NCBI GenBank assembly: GCA_032123435.1
Contig: JAQBFJ010000164.1
Span: forward strand, 1-62,270
Length of the DNA: 62,270 bases
Direction: 5' to 3'
Source of the DNA: JAQBFJ01 sp032123435
GTDB lineage: Bacteria; Verrucomicrobiota; Kiritimatiellia; UBA8416; JAQBFJ01
Shown: in pieces, positions 19,978 through 28,740 of the stretch
How positions within the stretch are numbered: the stretch's first letter is position 1
Layout of the letters: each line of letters begins with the position of its first letter
Made by a program: the position numbers and the translations under genes
The notes under the pieces: generated by a model
The model's input: the letters and a program-made list of their open reading frames with translations, nothing else
Told to the model about the DNA's origin: nothing
The model's database searches: none

Positions 19978-20223
19978 TCACGCCATCTTACTTTCCAGGA
20001 ACCTGATCGCCTCTGCGATGTCCTGGTCCGGATTGTCGCCGACTTCTCGCTCAAGAGTCAAAAATCCGTCGAAACCGATCTCTTCAAGGGCTTTCAGGTA
20101 GTTGTCCCAATCCACCTTGCCTTCGCCCAAAGGCATTTCCTTGAAATCCTTGTCCAACTTGATTCCGTCCTTGGCGTGTGTGTGGACAATGTAAGGGTCG
20201 AAATTATATGAAGAGTGAATCAT
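19978..20223 (-). pseudogene. C-terminal fragment of a sugar phosphate isomerase/epimerase (xylose-isomerase-like TIM barrel)
   Basis: The 81-residue frame reads YIVHTHAKDG, GEGKVDWDNYLKALEEIGFDG and LTLEREVGDNP, which are the last two strands and helices of an AP-endonuclease-2/xylose-isomerase-like TIM barrel. Full-length proteins have about 270-290 residues, so roughly the first 200 are gone. Homology begins immediately after the CpaF stop codon; the frame's ATG even lies inside the CpaF gene. This looks like a gene remnant left by a deletion or recombination event whose breakpoint is at the end of the CpaF gene. No matching N-terminal piece is seen downstream. Confidence 0.75.
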
Positions 20224-21445
20224 CCATTTGTATGCCTAGTTTTGCCAGATCAGAAAGGAAGGTGGGCGGCCCCATGGCAACAAATCGTCCCTTGATATTG
20301 AGATCGGCATCGCGTTCGTCAATTTCGTAGCGATAGATATCTTTCAGGTCAATTTCATCATCTTTGATTCCTACCAGTTCCGTAATGTAGGTGATCTTTC
20401 TTGAGCCATCCAGAAGCTGTTCATGCTGAACAATAAGATCCAGGCCGGATTCAATCTGCTTGCGAATTGACCAGCTGGGTAAATCCAGCCCGGCATACAG
20501 GGCCAATGTCTCCAACCGCGTTATTGAATCCCGTGGCGTAGCGGCATGCAGGACAGCCAGTGTTCCCCTGTGTCCGCTGTTGAGTGCCTGGATATAGTCG
20601 AGTGCTTCCGCGCCTCTTACCTCGCCGAGGATTATCCTGGACGGGCTCATTCTAAGCGCGTTCGTAAACAGGAACCGTGTGCCCACATAGCCGTTGCCTT
20701 GGGCATCGGCCGGACGCGTAAGGAGCCTTACTATATTGCCCGGGCCCATGTTGAGTTCCAGGGTATCTTCAATGGTAATGACGCGGTCTGTTTCTTCTAT
20801 GTAGGGGGACAGAATATTGATCGTTGTCGTTTTCCCGGTCCCTGTGGCACCGGCAAAAAGGATGTTCAACTTGCCGCGCAGGCATCCGACAAGGAATTCT
20901 GCCATGCGGACATCGAGTGTGCCCAGATTTATTATATCCTCCAAGGTTTTTATTGAGTGGACCAGCTTTCTGATCGTAATGGAGATACCGTCCACGGAAA
21001 GCGGCGGGATAGTGATATTGACGCGAGAGCCGTCGGGCAGAGAAACGTCCGCGCAGGGCGACTCATTGTCGACTCTCCTGCCGGTGGCATGTACCATCTT
21101 GTTGATCATGTAACACATGTGATCTTCATCATCGAACCTCGCCGAAGAGAGCATTTTATGGCCGTTTTTTTCTACGTAGATTTTATAAGGGCCGTTGGCC
21201 ATTATTTCGTTGACGTACGGGTCGTCCAGAAAATCCTGTAGCGGGCCATAACCCGCGAAGTCATCACATAGAGACTTGACCGCAGAAGCCACCACATCCG
21301 GCTCCAGAATGGATCCACCGTTCTGCCATTCGCCAAGGAGATTATACATCCTTGATTCCAGGTACTCCCTGTCAACCTGGTTCCAGCCGTCGGTAAGGTA
21401 TGATGTTTCCTTGCGCAGCTTACGTTTGATATCAAATATATTCAT
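20204..21445 (-). CDS. cpaF: CpaF/TadA-type secretion ATPase (orphan)
   Basis: A 413-residue type II/IV secretion superfamily ATPase of the CpaF/TadA group, which powers Tad pilus assembly. FDDEDHMCYMINKMV and GSRVNITIPPLSVDG belong to the N-terminal and linker regions. Walker A GATGTGKTTTINIL falls near residue 200, TIEDTLEL follows, and RIILGEVRGAEALDYIQALN is the Walker B/His-box region. The ATG at 21445 is preferred to the GTG six bases upstream because GGA lies eight bases before it. No TadB, TadC, pilin or secretin gene is nearby, so it either acts with distant Tad genes or has another role. Confidence 0.88.
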   Translation of the reverse strand: MNIFDIKRKLRKETSYLTDGWNQVDREYLESRMYNLLGEWQNGGSILEPDVVASAVKSLCDDFAGYGPLQDFLDDPYVNEIMANGPYKIYVEKNGHKMLSSARFDDEDHMCYMINKMVHATGRRVDNESPCADVSLPDGSRVNITIPPLSVDGISITIRKLVHSIKTLEDIINLGTLDVRMAEFLVGCLRGKLNILFAGATGTGKTTTINILSPYIEETDRVITIEDTLELNMGPGNIVRLLTRPADAQGNGYVGTRFLFTNALRMSPSRIILGEVRGAEALDYIQALNSGHRGTLAVLHAATPRDSITRLETLALYAGLDLPSWSIRKQIESGLDLIVQHEQLLDGSRKITYITELVGIKDDEIDLKDIYRYEIDERDADLNIKGRFVAMGPPTFLSDLAKLGIQMDDSLFI

Positions 21446-21920
21446 ATGCACATTCCACTTTGGGAAGAATATATGAAATACACTAATATGGCAAACCCAT
21501 AGATTTACTAATATTGCACCGCACCGAATACCGCCACTGACGCGGCATTTTCAGGCCCTAAAACAAGTAGGACGTAAGCCGGGCGTGGTTTTCCGCGTAC
21601 CGTCCGGCGCGTGGCTAGCGCGAATTATTCATGAAAAACCTGTTACGAGTGCGGATAACACCATCAGTATTGGCCGAATCGGCAACATGCGACTTTGCAG
21701 TATGTCGATACAGCATCATCCGCATATTGCCAAGTTCAGCCGGATTCCACAAGCATTTTGAGTTTTCTCAACCGACAGTAACAGCCATTCCTGTCTTCAA
21801 TCCCAATATTGATGCCGCTTCCCGCTGGATCAAGCCTCTGTATCTGCACAGCGTCAGGCTTGACACGAACTCAGCGTATATGCATAGTTTAATTTATGCC
21901 TGTTTAAAAGAGGAATGGTT
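21446..21920. other. Intergenic stretch between divergent cpaF and argC
   Basis: About 475 bases that should hold the promoters of both flanking genes. I see no convincing -35/-10 pair and no RNA gene. A 97-codon frame (21631-21924) runs into the start of argC but has no ribosome site and no recognisable motif. The stretch near 21570-21610 is GC-rich with short GCGCG palindromes, unlike the rest. Confidence 0.4.
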
Positions 21921-22979
21921 ATGATAAAAGCTAAAATAATCGGTGCCGGCGGATATGGCGGTGTAGGTATCGCCGAACTGCTTGCCAGACATCCGGAAGC
22001 TGAAATAAGTGTTCTGGTAGACGTTGAAAACGCAGGAAAACCAATCAGTGAACTCTACCCTCATCTGGCAGGATTTCTGGATATGCCGATCATCGATCCG
22101 GCCGATGCATCCGCTAACGGGCCAGCAGATGTTGTATTCATGGCCACTCCCGATGGAGTAGGAATGAAACTTGCCCTTGGCGAAATCGCTAAAGGCGCTA
22201 AGATCGTAGATTACAGCGGCGACTTCAGATTCAATTCTGAAGAAGCATACGCCCAATATGCCGGCAGGATCGGTAGATCCACTGATCATTTATCACCTCA
22301 GCTTTTATCTGATGCCGTATACGGACTGCCGGAACTGCATCGAGCCGAGATAACTGCCAACACGAAGGTTATCGGCAATCCCGGCTGTTTCGCCGTAAGC
22401 TGTATATTGGGTCTTGCACCGGCAGTTAAGAACGGTCTCATTGAAGACAATAGTATCATCTGTGACTGCAAGACCGGTGTATCAGGAGCGGGCAAGAACC
22501 CAAACGCGGCATTTCATTATCCAGCCAGATACGACAACATGAACGCTTACAAGCTTACCGGTCATCAGCATATATGTGAAATTGAACGGGAACTCGCCCT
22601 GCTTGCCAAAAAGGATGTGCGAATAACTTTCACAGCGCAGATTGTCCCGGTTTGTCGAGGCATAATGTCCACGCTCTACGCTAATCTGGCAACCGGAATA
22701 GATGGGTCTGAACTGGCGGCTATTTACAGAACATTTTATGAGAAAGATGTTTTCGTACGGGTTTACGACCATGCGGCGGCAATCGGTTCAATTCATGTGC
22801 GGGGTACAAATTACTGCAACCTTGTCGTGAGCGTTGACACTCACACAAACAGGCTCAGGGTGGTCTCTTATATTGATAATCTCGTGAAAGGCCAGGCCGG
22901 TTCCGCGTTGCAAAATATGAATCTTATGTTTAATCTGCCGGAAACAGCAGGATTGGACAAACCCGGTATATATCCATGA
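21921..22979 (+). CDS. argC: N-acetyl-gamma-glutamyl-phosphate reductase
   Basis: Third step of arginine biosynthesis: NADPH-dependent reduction of N-acetylglutamyl 5-phosphate to the semialdehyde. The Rossmann loop IIGAGGYGGVGIAELL is at the start, and GNPGCFAVSCILGL carries the catalytic Cys near residue 155. CKTGVSGAGKNPN and LTGHQHICEIE are further active-site segments. The ATG at 21921 is preferred over the ATG at 21915 because AGAGGA (21909-21914) then lies at a proper six-base spacing. Length (352) is normal for the family. No other arg genes are adjacent; instead two bactofilin genes and parB follow on the same strand. Confidence 0.92.
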   Translation: MIKAKIIGAGGYGGVGIAELLARHPEAEISVLVDVENAGKPISELYPHLAGFLDMPIIDPADASANGPADVVFMATPDGVGMKLALGEIAKGAKIVDYSGDFRFNSEEAYAQYAGRIGRSTDHLSPQLLSDAVYGLPELHRAEITANTKVIGNPGCFAVSCILGLAPAVKNGLIEDNSIICDCKTGVSGAGKNPNAAFHYPARYDNMNAYKLTGHQHICEIERELALLAKKDVRITFTAQIVPVCRGIMSTLYANLATGIDGSELAAIYRTFYEKDVFVRVYDHAAAIGSIHVRGTNYCNLVVSVDTHTNRLRVVSYIDNLVKGQAGSALQNMNLMFNLPETAGLDKPGIYP

Positions 22980-23059
22980 TATATGCCGCTGAAGGTATGA
23001 GATATTGCGGTTAACTATCGGAATTTTTCCGGATCTTACAACAGAAGGAGATGAACAGC

Positions 23060-23500
23060 ATGAATAATACGAACACAAACACAAAAACGATCATAGCGGA
23101 AGACGTCGAAATCACGGGTTCAATAAAGTGCGCGAGCAGTATTCAGCTTGACGGCAAACTTAATGGCGACATCAACTGCTCGGGCAACGCGACGCTGGGC
23201 ACATCGGCCAATGTGAAAGGTAATATTACTGTCGAGTCAATTACCGTAAACGGTCAGATTAACGGCAATATAACCGCCAAGGATCGCATAGAATTGAAAG
23301 CGTCCGCAAAGGTCATTGGAGATATACGAGCAAAGCGTTTAACTGTTGAAGATGGTGTTTCTTTTGTGGGCAAATCTGAAGTGAATCCATCCGGCACGTC
23401 AACTGCCAAGACGCATATCGATTCCCCGTCTTCTGCACAGGAAATTGTTCCTGATGAAGATAATAAGGAAAGATCAAGCGGTCTTTTCGGCAAGAAGTAA
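23060..23500 (+). CDS. Bactofilin (polymer-forming cytoskeletal protein)
   Basis: A 146-residue bactofilin. These proteins self-assemble without nucleotide into membrane-associated filaments through a right-handed beta helix. The core (about residues 10-100) is a run of short hydrophobic/Gly/Asn repeats: IIAEDVEITGSIKCAS, SIQLDGKLNGDINCSG, ANVKGNITVESITVNG and QINGNITAKDRIELKA. A disordered C-terminal tail follows. The ATG at 23060 is chosen over 23051 because AAGGAG ends right at 23050. It lies 80 bases after argC and 66 before a second bactofilin-like gene. Confidence 0.92.
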   Translation: MNNTNTNTKTIIAEDVEITGSIKCASSIQLDGKLNGDINCSGNATLGTSANVKGNITVESITVNGQINGNITAKDRIELKASAKVIGDIRAKRLTVEDGVSFVGKSEVNPSGTSTAKTHIDSPSSAQEIVPDEDNKERSSGLFGKK

Positions 23501-23566
23501 GCGGGGCATCTATTGCCTCGCGGCAAGAGATTTTTCGTGTCGGCACTCAGCATGTGGAGGCAATGA

Positions 23567-24316
23567 GTGGTCCGGTCAAACAAACCAAAGGTCATTGATG
23601 GATTTTCCTCAATCCAGGCAGTGCGTCATTCCGGGCATGTGCCCGATAAGCCGCGTACCAGGCCTTCCGGGACAAAACTTCCCGATCCAGCGCAAAAACA
23701 GAAAACCAACGAGCCCGGCAAATCGGCAACGCGCATAGGAAGCACCATTCTGCCCGACAAACATGACATTACATGCTATCAATGCGGTTATGAATTTCTT
23801 CTTACAGGTAAAATAACCACCACTTTCTGCCCTAAATGCCGTGAACAGTTTGATATTACCAACCATGTTATTGACAAAACACGGTCGGGGACTATAAGAA
23901 CTATCGGGACAGTTGAAATAAAACCCGAAGGTTTGCTTCAAAACACGCATATTACGGCTGGCAAAGTAATTATCGCCGGCGACGCCAGGGACAGCGTCAT
24001 AAACGCAACGAGCGTGCTTGAGATCTGCCCAGGGGCCCTGTTCAACATGGCGAATATTACCATAAAGGATCTATTGATCCGGAATGGAAGCAAGGTTAAT
24101 ATACCCCAAAAGGTAATTTGCAGAAATCTTACAGTTGAAGGGGATCTTAAAGGTAGAACATTTGTCTGTGATTCAACTGTAATAAAAACCAACGGTTACT
24201 TCAGAGGCAAACTTATTACCGGCAGGCTCCTGATTGAAGAAGGCGGCGGAATGAGCGCAGAACTGCAAATAGAGAAAGATATAAAGAAAACAACCGAAAA
24301 ACGACGGATCATCTAA
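23567..24316 (+). CDS. Bactofilin-like protein with N-terminal zinc ribbon
   Basis: A 249-residue protein with three parts. A basic, Pro-rich, probably disordered start (1-60) is followed by a zinc ribbon with two Cys pairs (CYQCGYEF near 67 and FCPKC near 86). The rest (about 105-245) is a bactofilin-type beta-helix: SGTIRTIGTVEIKPEG, HITAGKVIIAGDARDSV and NLTVEGDLKGRTFV. Translation starts at GTG 23567, supported by GGAGG at 23556-23560; the ATG at 23563 leads to a stop after 11 codons. It is 24 bases before parB. The ribbon may bind nucleic acid or a partner, which is inference. Confidence 0.82.
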   Translation: MVRSNKPKVIDGFSSIQAVRHSGHVPDKPRTRPSGTKLPDPAQKQKTNEPGKSATRIGSTILPDKHDITCYQCGYEFLLTGKITTTFCPKCREQFDITNHVIDKTRSGTIRTIGTVEIKPEGLLQNTHITAGKVIIAGDARDSVINATSVLEICPGALFNMANITIKDLLIRNGSKVNIPQKVICRNLTVEGDLKGRTFVCDSTVIKTNGYFRGKLITGRLLIEEGGGMSAELQIEKDIKKTTEKRRII

Positions 24317-24340
24317 ACAAGATGCCAGGAGGATCAGGTA

Positions 24341-25252
24341 ATGGCTGCTAAAAAGCGCAAACATGGATTAGGACGCGGACTTAACGCGCTCATAAATGAC
24401 CATAACGACAATCAGAAAACCGAGGTGCCTGCCAACACCGGCAACAGTATGCTCACCGTATCAGTCGACAAAATTAATAAGAACCAGTTCCAACCGCGCC
24501 ATGTATTTGACGAAACCGCACTTCAGGAACTGGCTCAATCAATATCCGAACACGGCGTGCTCCAGCCTCTTATCGTAAGAACAGCAGAAGACGGCTACGA
24601 ACTCATAGCCGGTGAACGAAGACTCGCCGCCTCTATCGAAGCAGGTTTAACAGAAGTGCCCGTTATTGTTATAGAAGCGCTTGACAGCGAAGCGCTTGAA
24701 CTGGCGCTCGTCGAAAACCTGCAGAGAGAAGACCTGAACATCCTGGAAGAAGCCGAAGGTTACCAGATGCTTGTCACGAGATTCGGTCTGACGCAGGAAC
24801 AAATTGCTGAACGTGTCGGCAAAGCCCGCGTTTCTGTAACAAATACCATGCGCATACTCAGCCTGCCCCATGAAATAAAGGCGATGCTTTCTGCCGGCTC
24901 CTTGACTGCCGGACATGCTAAAATCATATCAGGCCTGGAACTGGAAGAGGAACAACTGCTATACGCGCGAAAAACTGTAAATGAAAATCTTTCCGTCAGG
25001 AATCTGGAAAAGCTTATCCAGAAAGTACGAAGAATGCCGCGTAAACCGCGCGCGTCACATGATGATATTCCAGGTAGTCATATAACTTATCTGTCGGAAA
25101 AACTGCATTCCCATTTCAGCACCGCGGTTAGAATCACATCTTGCAAAACATACGCGAACGGCAAGAAAGGCAAAGGCACGGTCGAGCTGGACTTTTATTC
25201 GAACGAAGATCTTGATCGGATCCTGGATTTGTTCGACCTGGAATTCGAATAG
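24341..25252 (+). CDS. parB: ParB/Spo0J chromosome partition protein
   Basis: A 303-residue ParB that loads at parS sites and slides as a CTP-dependent clamp to partition chromosome origins. The N-terminal KRKHGLGRGLNALI is the segment that stimulates the ParA ATPase. VDKINKNQFQPRHVF and ELIAGERRLAASIEAGL form the CTP-binding ParB/Srx fold. ENLQREDLNILEEAEGYQ is typical, and the helix-turn-helix FGLTQEQIAERVGKARVSV follows near residue 145. AGGAGG lies upstream of the ATG. There is no parA next to it and no parS was found by eye in the window. Its neighbours are two bactofilin genes. Confidence 0.93.
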   Translation: MAAKKRKHGLGRGLNALINDHNDNQKTEVPANTGNSMLTVSVDKINKNQFQPRHVFDETALQELAQSISEHGVLQPLIVRTAEDGYELIAGERRLAASIEAGLTEVPVIVIEALDSEALELALVENLQREDLNILEEAEGYQMLVTRFGLTQEQIAERVGKARVSVTNTMRILSLPHEIKAMLSAGSLTAGHAKIISGLELEEEQLLYARKTVNENLSVRNLEKLIQKVRRMPRKPRASHDDIPGSHITYLSEKLHSHFSTAVRITSCKTYANGKKGKGTVELDFYSNEDLDRILDLFDLEFE

Positions 25253-25268
25253 TACGCAGATCACATGA

Positions 25269-26387
25269 TCATGACTGCCGTGCTTCCGGGTAAAGTTTCA
25301 TGAGGCTTTCTTCGCTTGCCCCGCAAATGCCGCGATCAGTTATAAAAGCCGTAACCAGCCGTGCCTGTGTAATATCAAAGGCATAATTTGCCGCCGGACT
25401 ATCCTTGGGAGTTAGCAGAACCGTCTCAATGGAATCGCCTACAGCACCTTGAATATATTTTACTTCATTTTCATCCCGCTGTTCGACCGGCACTTCCCGG
25501 AGACCGTCGCGCATTGTCCAGTCAAAAGAAGACGAAGGCAAAGCAACATAGAACGGAATGTCGTTATCATATGCCGCCAAAGCCTTGAGATAAGTGCCTA
25601 TTTTATTAGCGACATCGCCGATTCGTGTCACGCGATCTGCGCCGGTAATGACCATATCGACCATGCCGTTCTGCATGAGATGTCCGCCGGCATTATCCAC
25701 AATAACGGTATGCGGCACACCGTTCTGCTGCATTTCCCACGCAGTGAGGCGTGCGCCCTGATTACGCGGACGTGTCTCGTCAACCCATACATGGACCGGT
25801 ATACCGGCATCATGAGCGGCATACACAGGCGATGTTGCGGATCCGTAATCGACCAGCGCGAGCCAGCCGGCATTGCAGTGGGTCAGAATATTCACCGGCT
25901 CGCCCTGTTTCTGTTCTGCGATCTTTTCGATAATAGCAAGACCATTCAGACCAATCCGGCGTCCCCACTCTGCATCTTCATCGGCAATAGTATCTGCGGT
26001 TCTGCGGGCGATGGCGATTTTGGCATCAATCGAATCAACATCGGCAATCGCGGCAAGCTGACGGCGAACGGCCCATTCCAGGTTAACCGCCGTTGGGCGT
26101 GTAGCTATTAAAGCATTCGCGCTTTTCTGTACAGCGGTCATGAAATCATTCTCATTAGCCACAGCCGCTTCCAGAGCGGCAAGGTACATACCGTATCCGG
26201 CACCAGCTCCTATCACACCCGCGCCGCGGATATGCATCTCCCTTATAGCGCAGGCCATATCAGACACGGTGCACAGATCTTCGATGACAAACCTGTGCGG
26301 CAAGTGACGCTGATCTATGACCCTGATTACCTTATCATTATTCTCAGCAACCCAGATTGTGCGATAATGTTTGCCGTCAACTTTCAT
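25269..26387 (-). CDS. mtnA: S-methyl-5-thioribose-1-phosphate isomerase
   Basis: Converts 5-methylthioribose-1-phosphate to methylthioribulose-1-phosphate in the methionine salvage pathway. The 372-residue protein (family length about 345-375) has MHIRGAGVIGAGAGYGMYLA with the RGA substrate loop. NILTHCNAGWLA carries the catalytic Cys (about 168), DETRPRNQGARLTAWE follows, and ITGADRV..IGDVANKIGTY carries the catalytic Asp. AAGGATG precedes the ATG. It converges on parB with 16 bases between stops. No other methionine-salvage genes are adjacent. Closely related ribose-1,5-bisphosphate isomerases are shorter, so MtnA is the better call. Confidence 0.9.
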   Translation of the reverse strand: MKVDGKHYRTIWVAENNDKVIRVIDQRHLPHRFVIEDLCTVSDMACAIREMHIRGAGVIGAGAGYGMYLAALEAAVANENDFMTAVQKSANALIATRPTAVNLEWAVRRQLAAIADVDSIDAKIAIARRTADTIADEDAEWGRRIGLNGLAIIEKIAEQKQGEPVNILTHCNAGWLALVDYGSATSPVYAAHDAGIPVHVWVDETRPRNQGARLTAWEMQQNGVPHTVIVDNAGGHLMQNGMVDMVITGADRVTRIGDVANKIGTYLKALAAYDNDIPFYVALPSSSFDWTMRDGLREVPVEQRDENEVKYIQGAVGDSIETVLLTPKDSPAANYAFDITQARLVTAFITDRGICGASEESLMKLYPEARQS

Positions 26388-26577
26388 TGTTCATCCTTAA
26401 TTCTGGTATTATCCCTGTTATATTTCATCCGTCCAGTGTTTAAAACAAGTCATGTAATTTACAAAATGCGCCTCTTTCTGGCAATTTTTAATGCCTATTA
26501 CGACAGAAACAACTGTATCAGTTCATACTAAACATTGAATTCCAGCCCATATGTACATAATATGCCTGTCTGTCATT

Positions 26578-27924
26578 ATGAAAAAAAGTTCTCTTAAAGA
26601 AATAATAAAGCGTGACGGTAGTGTTGTGAAATATGATCGCAGCCGTATCGCCACGGCGATTCTCAAGGCTATCACGGCGACCACCGGCCGATTAAACCGG
26701 ACACTTGCCAATTCAACAGCAATCAAGGTGGAGCAGGCCCTTATCAAAACTTACTCATCAGGCACCACTCCGAGCGTGGAAGACATACAGGATATCGTCG
26801 AAAGCGTTCTGATGGAAAACCGTTTCAGCGGCATTGCGCGCAACTACATCATCTACCGGCACAATAGAGCAATGACGCGCGCCGCAAAAACATGTTCATT
26901 TCAGATAACCGACAATGTGCCCTACAAGAAAATATATGAAGTACTACGCTGGAATCTTGATCATCAATGCGATACGGTTTCCTCTCTGAACAAGCTTATC
27001 GCTCGCGGCAAATTCCCCGAACTGGTCAGAGAATCCGACGCCCGTTATACGGAAGAGACTGACCTGGCCGCGAATTTCATCGCGGCAAACGTTAAGAATA
27101 TCAGGGTAGTCATCGTGGCGGGCCCGTCATCATCGGGCAAAACAACAACCACAATCAAAATCGCCCAGCGCCTGAAACATTTCGGTATTGGCATCAAAAC
27201 AATCAACGTGGACAATTATTTCTATGATCTGGACGAACATCCTGTGGACCAGTTTGGCGACCGCAACTATGAGACCCCTGAAGCGCTGGATCTCGGCTTA
27301 ATCAACAGTCATCTCGTAAAACTGCTGGAAGGTAAGACCATTAAAACGCCACATTATGATTTCAAGACAGGTATCCGCCATCTTAATATCCATGAATTAC
27401 GGCTTCTAAAAAAAGAGATCCTGTTGATAGACAGTCTGCACGGCCTCCACGAGAACATGACTCGCAGTATACCGGATGAATCCAAATTCAGGGTTTATAT
27501 CGAAACACTTGGTCAGTTCAAAACGGAAGCAGGCACATTCATGCGATGGGCGGACAACCGATTACTGCGCCGCATGATCAGGGACAAACATCACAGGAAC
27601 CTGAAGCCCATGGAAACTCTGACTCACTGGCACTACGTGCGACGGAGCGAATTTGCTAACATCATACCGTTTGTGAACAAAAGTAATGTTATAATAAACA
27701 GCGCGCTCCCCTATGAACTGCCTATTCTCAAACACAGATTGTTCCGATACATAGCCGCATCTATTCATCGTTATGAGAACGATCCGTACAGGCTCGACGC
27801 GCATATCCGCGCCAATCGTGTTTATGAACTGTTAAAACCAATAAAGGTTGTGAGTAATACATCATGTCTGCCGCGAGATTCGCTTTTGCGTGAATTTGTC
27901 GGCGGAAGCAAATATAAATACTAG
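26578..27924 (+). CDS. ATP-cone domain fused to uridine kinase-like P-loop kinase
   Basis: A 448-residue two-domain protein. Residues 1-95 form an ATP-cone, the allosteric nucleotide-sensing domain best known from ribonucleotide reductases: EIIKRDGSVVKYDRSRI, VEDIQDIVESVLM and NYIIYRHNR. After a linker, residues 175-430 form a uridine kinase/phosphoribulokinase-type domain with Walker A VAGPSSSGKTTTTIKIA, INVDNYFYD, and TPHYDFKTGIRH. It probably phosphorylates a nucleoside and is controlled by the nucleotide pool; neither is proven. The ATG at 26578 matches the domain edge better than the ATG at 26551, but neither has a clear ribosome site. The MCE operon starts 27 bases downstream. Confidence 0.85.
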   Translation: MKKSSLKEIIKRDGSVVKYDRSRIATAILKAITATTGRLNRTLANSTAIKVEQALIKTYSSGTTPSVEDIQDIVESVLMENRFSGIARNYIIYRHNRAMTRAAKTCSFQITDNVPYKKIYEVLRWNLDHQCDTVSSLNKLIARGKFPELVRESDARYTEETDLAANFIAANVKNIRVVIVAGPSSSGKTTTTIKIAQRLKHFGIGIKTINVDNYFYDLDEHPVDQFGDRNYETPEALDLGLINSHLVKLLEGKTIKTPHYDFKTGIRHLNIHELRLLKKEILLIDSLHGLHENMTRSIPDESKFRVYIETLGQFKTEAGTFMRWADNRLLRRMIRDKHHRNLKPMETLTHWHYVRRSEFANIIPFVNKSNVIINSALPYELPILKHRLFRYIAASIHRYENDPYRLDAHIRANRVYELLKPIKVVSNTSCLPRDSLLREFVGGSKYKY

Positions 27925-27951
27925 TTATACCAGAATGATTTATCTTGCCCA

Positions 27952-28740
27952 ATGAACATAATGCAGACAATCGGAGCTCCTACACTCAAGAAGTGGCATG
28001 CCGTCCGCAGTGTTTCAATGGTGACATGGGGCATCTTAAGACTGGCAGCAGGCCGCGCGCACTGGACACGGCCGGTACGTGAACAGGTATCCAAACAGAT
28101 CCTGTTCACAGGCATTGATGCCATAGGCATTACCCTGTTGATCAGCACCCTGGCCGGCATTTCAGTGGTCGCACAGGTACAATTATGGTTAAGCAAGATC
28201 GGCCAATCAGCGATGCTGGGTAATATTCTGGTAACGGTTATAGCGCGTGAAATAGGCCCTTTGCTGGTTAATTTTCTTGTTATCGGCCGAAGCGGCACTG
28301 CTATTGCCGCCGAATTGGCGTACATGCGGGTAAGAAACGAAATTGATGTTTTGGAAGCACGCGGCATAGATCCCATGGTTTACCTCGTAATGCCGCGTGC
28401 AATCGGAACGCTTGTGTCGGTTTTCGGCCTGACAATTCTGTTCATATCCTTTTCCTTTGTCAGCGGATACGCATTCGGGTTCTTACTCGGTGTTACGCCG
28501 GGCGATCCTTCCCTATTCGCCAACAGTATTCTCAAAACACTGTTTCCCAGTGACATCATGAACCTGTGTGCAAAAACACTGATACCAGGCACTACAACAG
28601 CCGTTATCTGTTGTATAGAAGGATTGGGCGTGCGCGGCGCGGCAACAGACATACCGCGGGCCGTGACGGCAGGGGTGGTTAAATCAATAGCCGCGGTGTT
28701 GATTATCTCGGTTATTGTTTCGGTACTGACATATGGCTGA
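27952..28740 (+). CDS. MlaE-type permease of an MCE phospholipid ABC transporter
   Basis: A 262-residue integral membrane protein of the MlaE/YrbE family, the permease that works with an MCE-domain protein to move phospholipids between the membranes. The family core is clear: VTVIAREIGPLLVNFLVIGRSG (in parts), AIAAELAYMRVRNEIDVLE and GIDPMVYLVMPRAIGTL. About five hydrophobic helices follow the N-terminal amphipathic region. Its stop overlaps the start of the ATPase-like gene by eight bases. It starts 27 bases after the kinase fusion gene and may share a transcript with it. Confidence 0.9.
   Translation: MNIMQTIGAPTLKKWHAVRSVSMVTWGILRLAAGRAHWTRPVREQVSKQILFTGIDAIGITLLISTLAGISVVAQVQLWLSKIGQSAMLGNILVTVIAREIGPLLVNFLVIGRSGTAIAAELAYMRVRNEIDVLEARGIDPMVYLVMPRAIGTLVSVFGLTILFISFSFVSGYAFGFLLGVTPGDPSLFANSILKTLFPSDIMNLCAKTLIPGTTTAVICCIEGLGVRGAATDIPRAVTAGVVKSIAAVLIISVIVSVLTYG

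Noticed and set aside
21631..21924. 97-codon frame running into argC
   Set aside because: It lacks a ribosome site and any motif, and overlaps the certain start of argC.
25449..26111. 220-codon frame on the plus strand opposite mtnA
   Set aside because: mtnA has all family motifs on the other strand; this is an antisense shadow.
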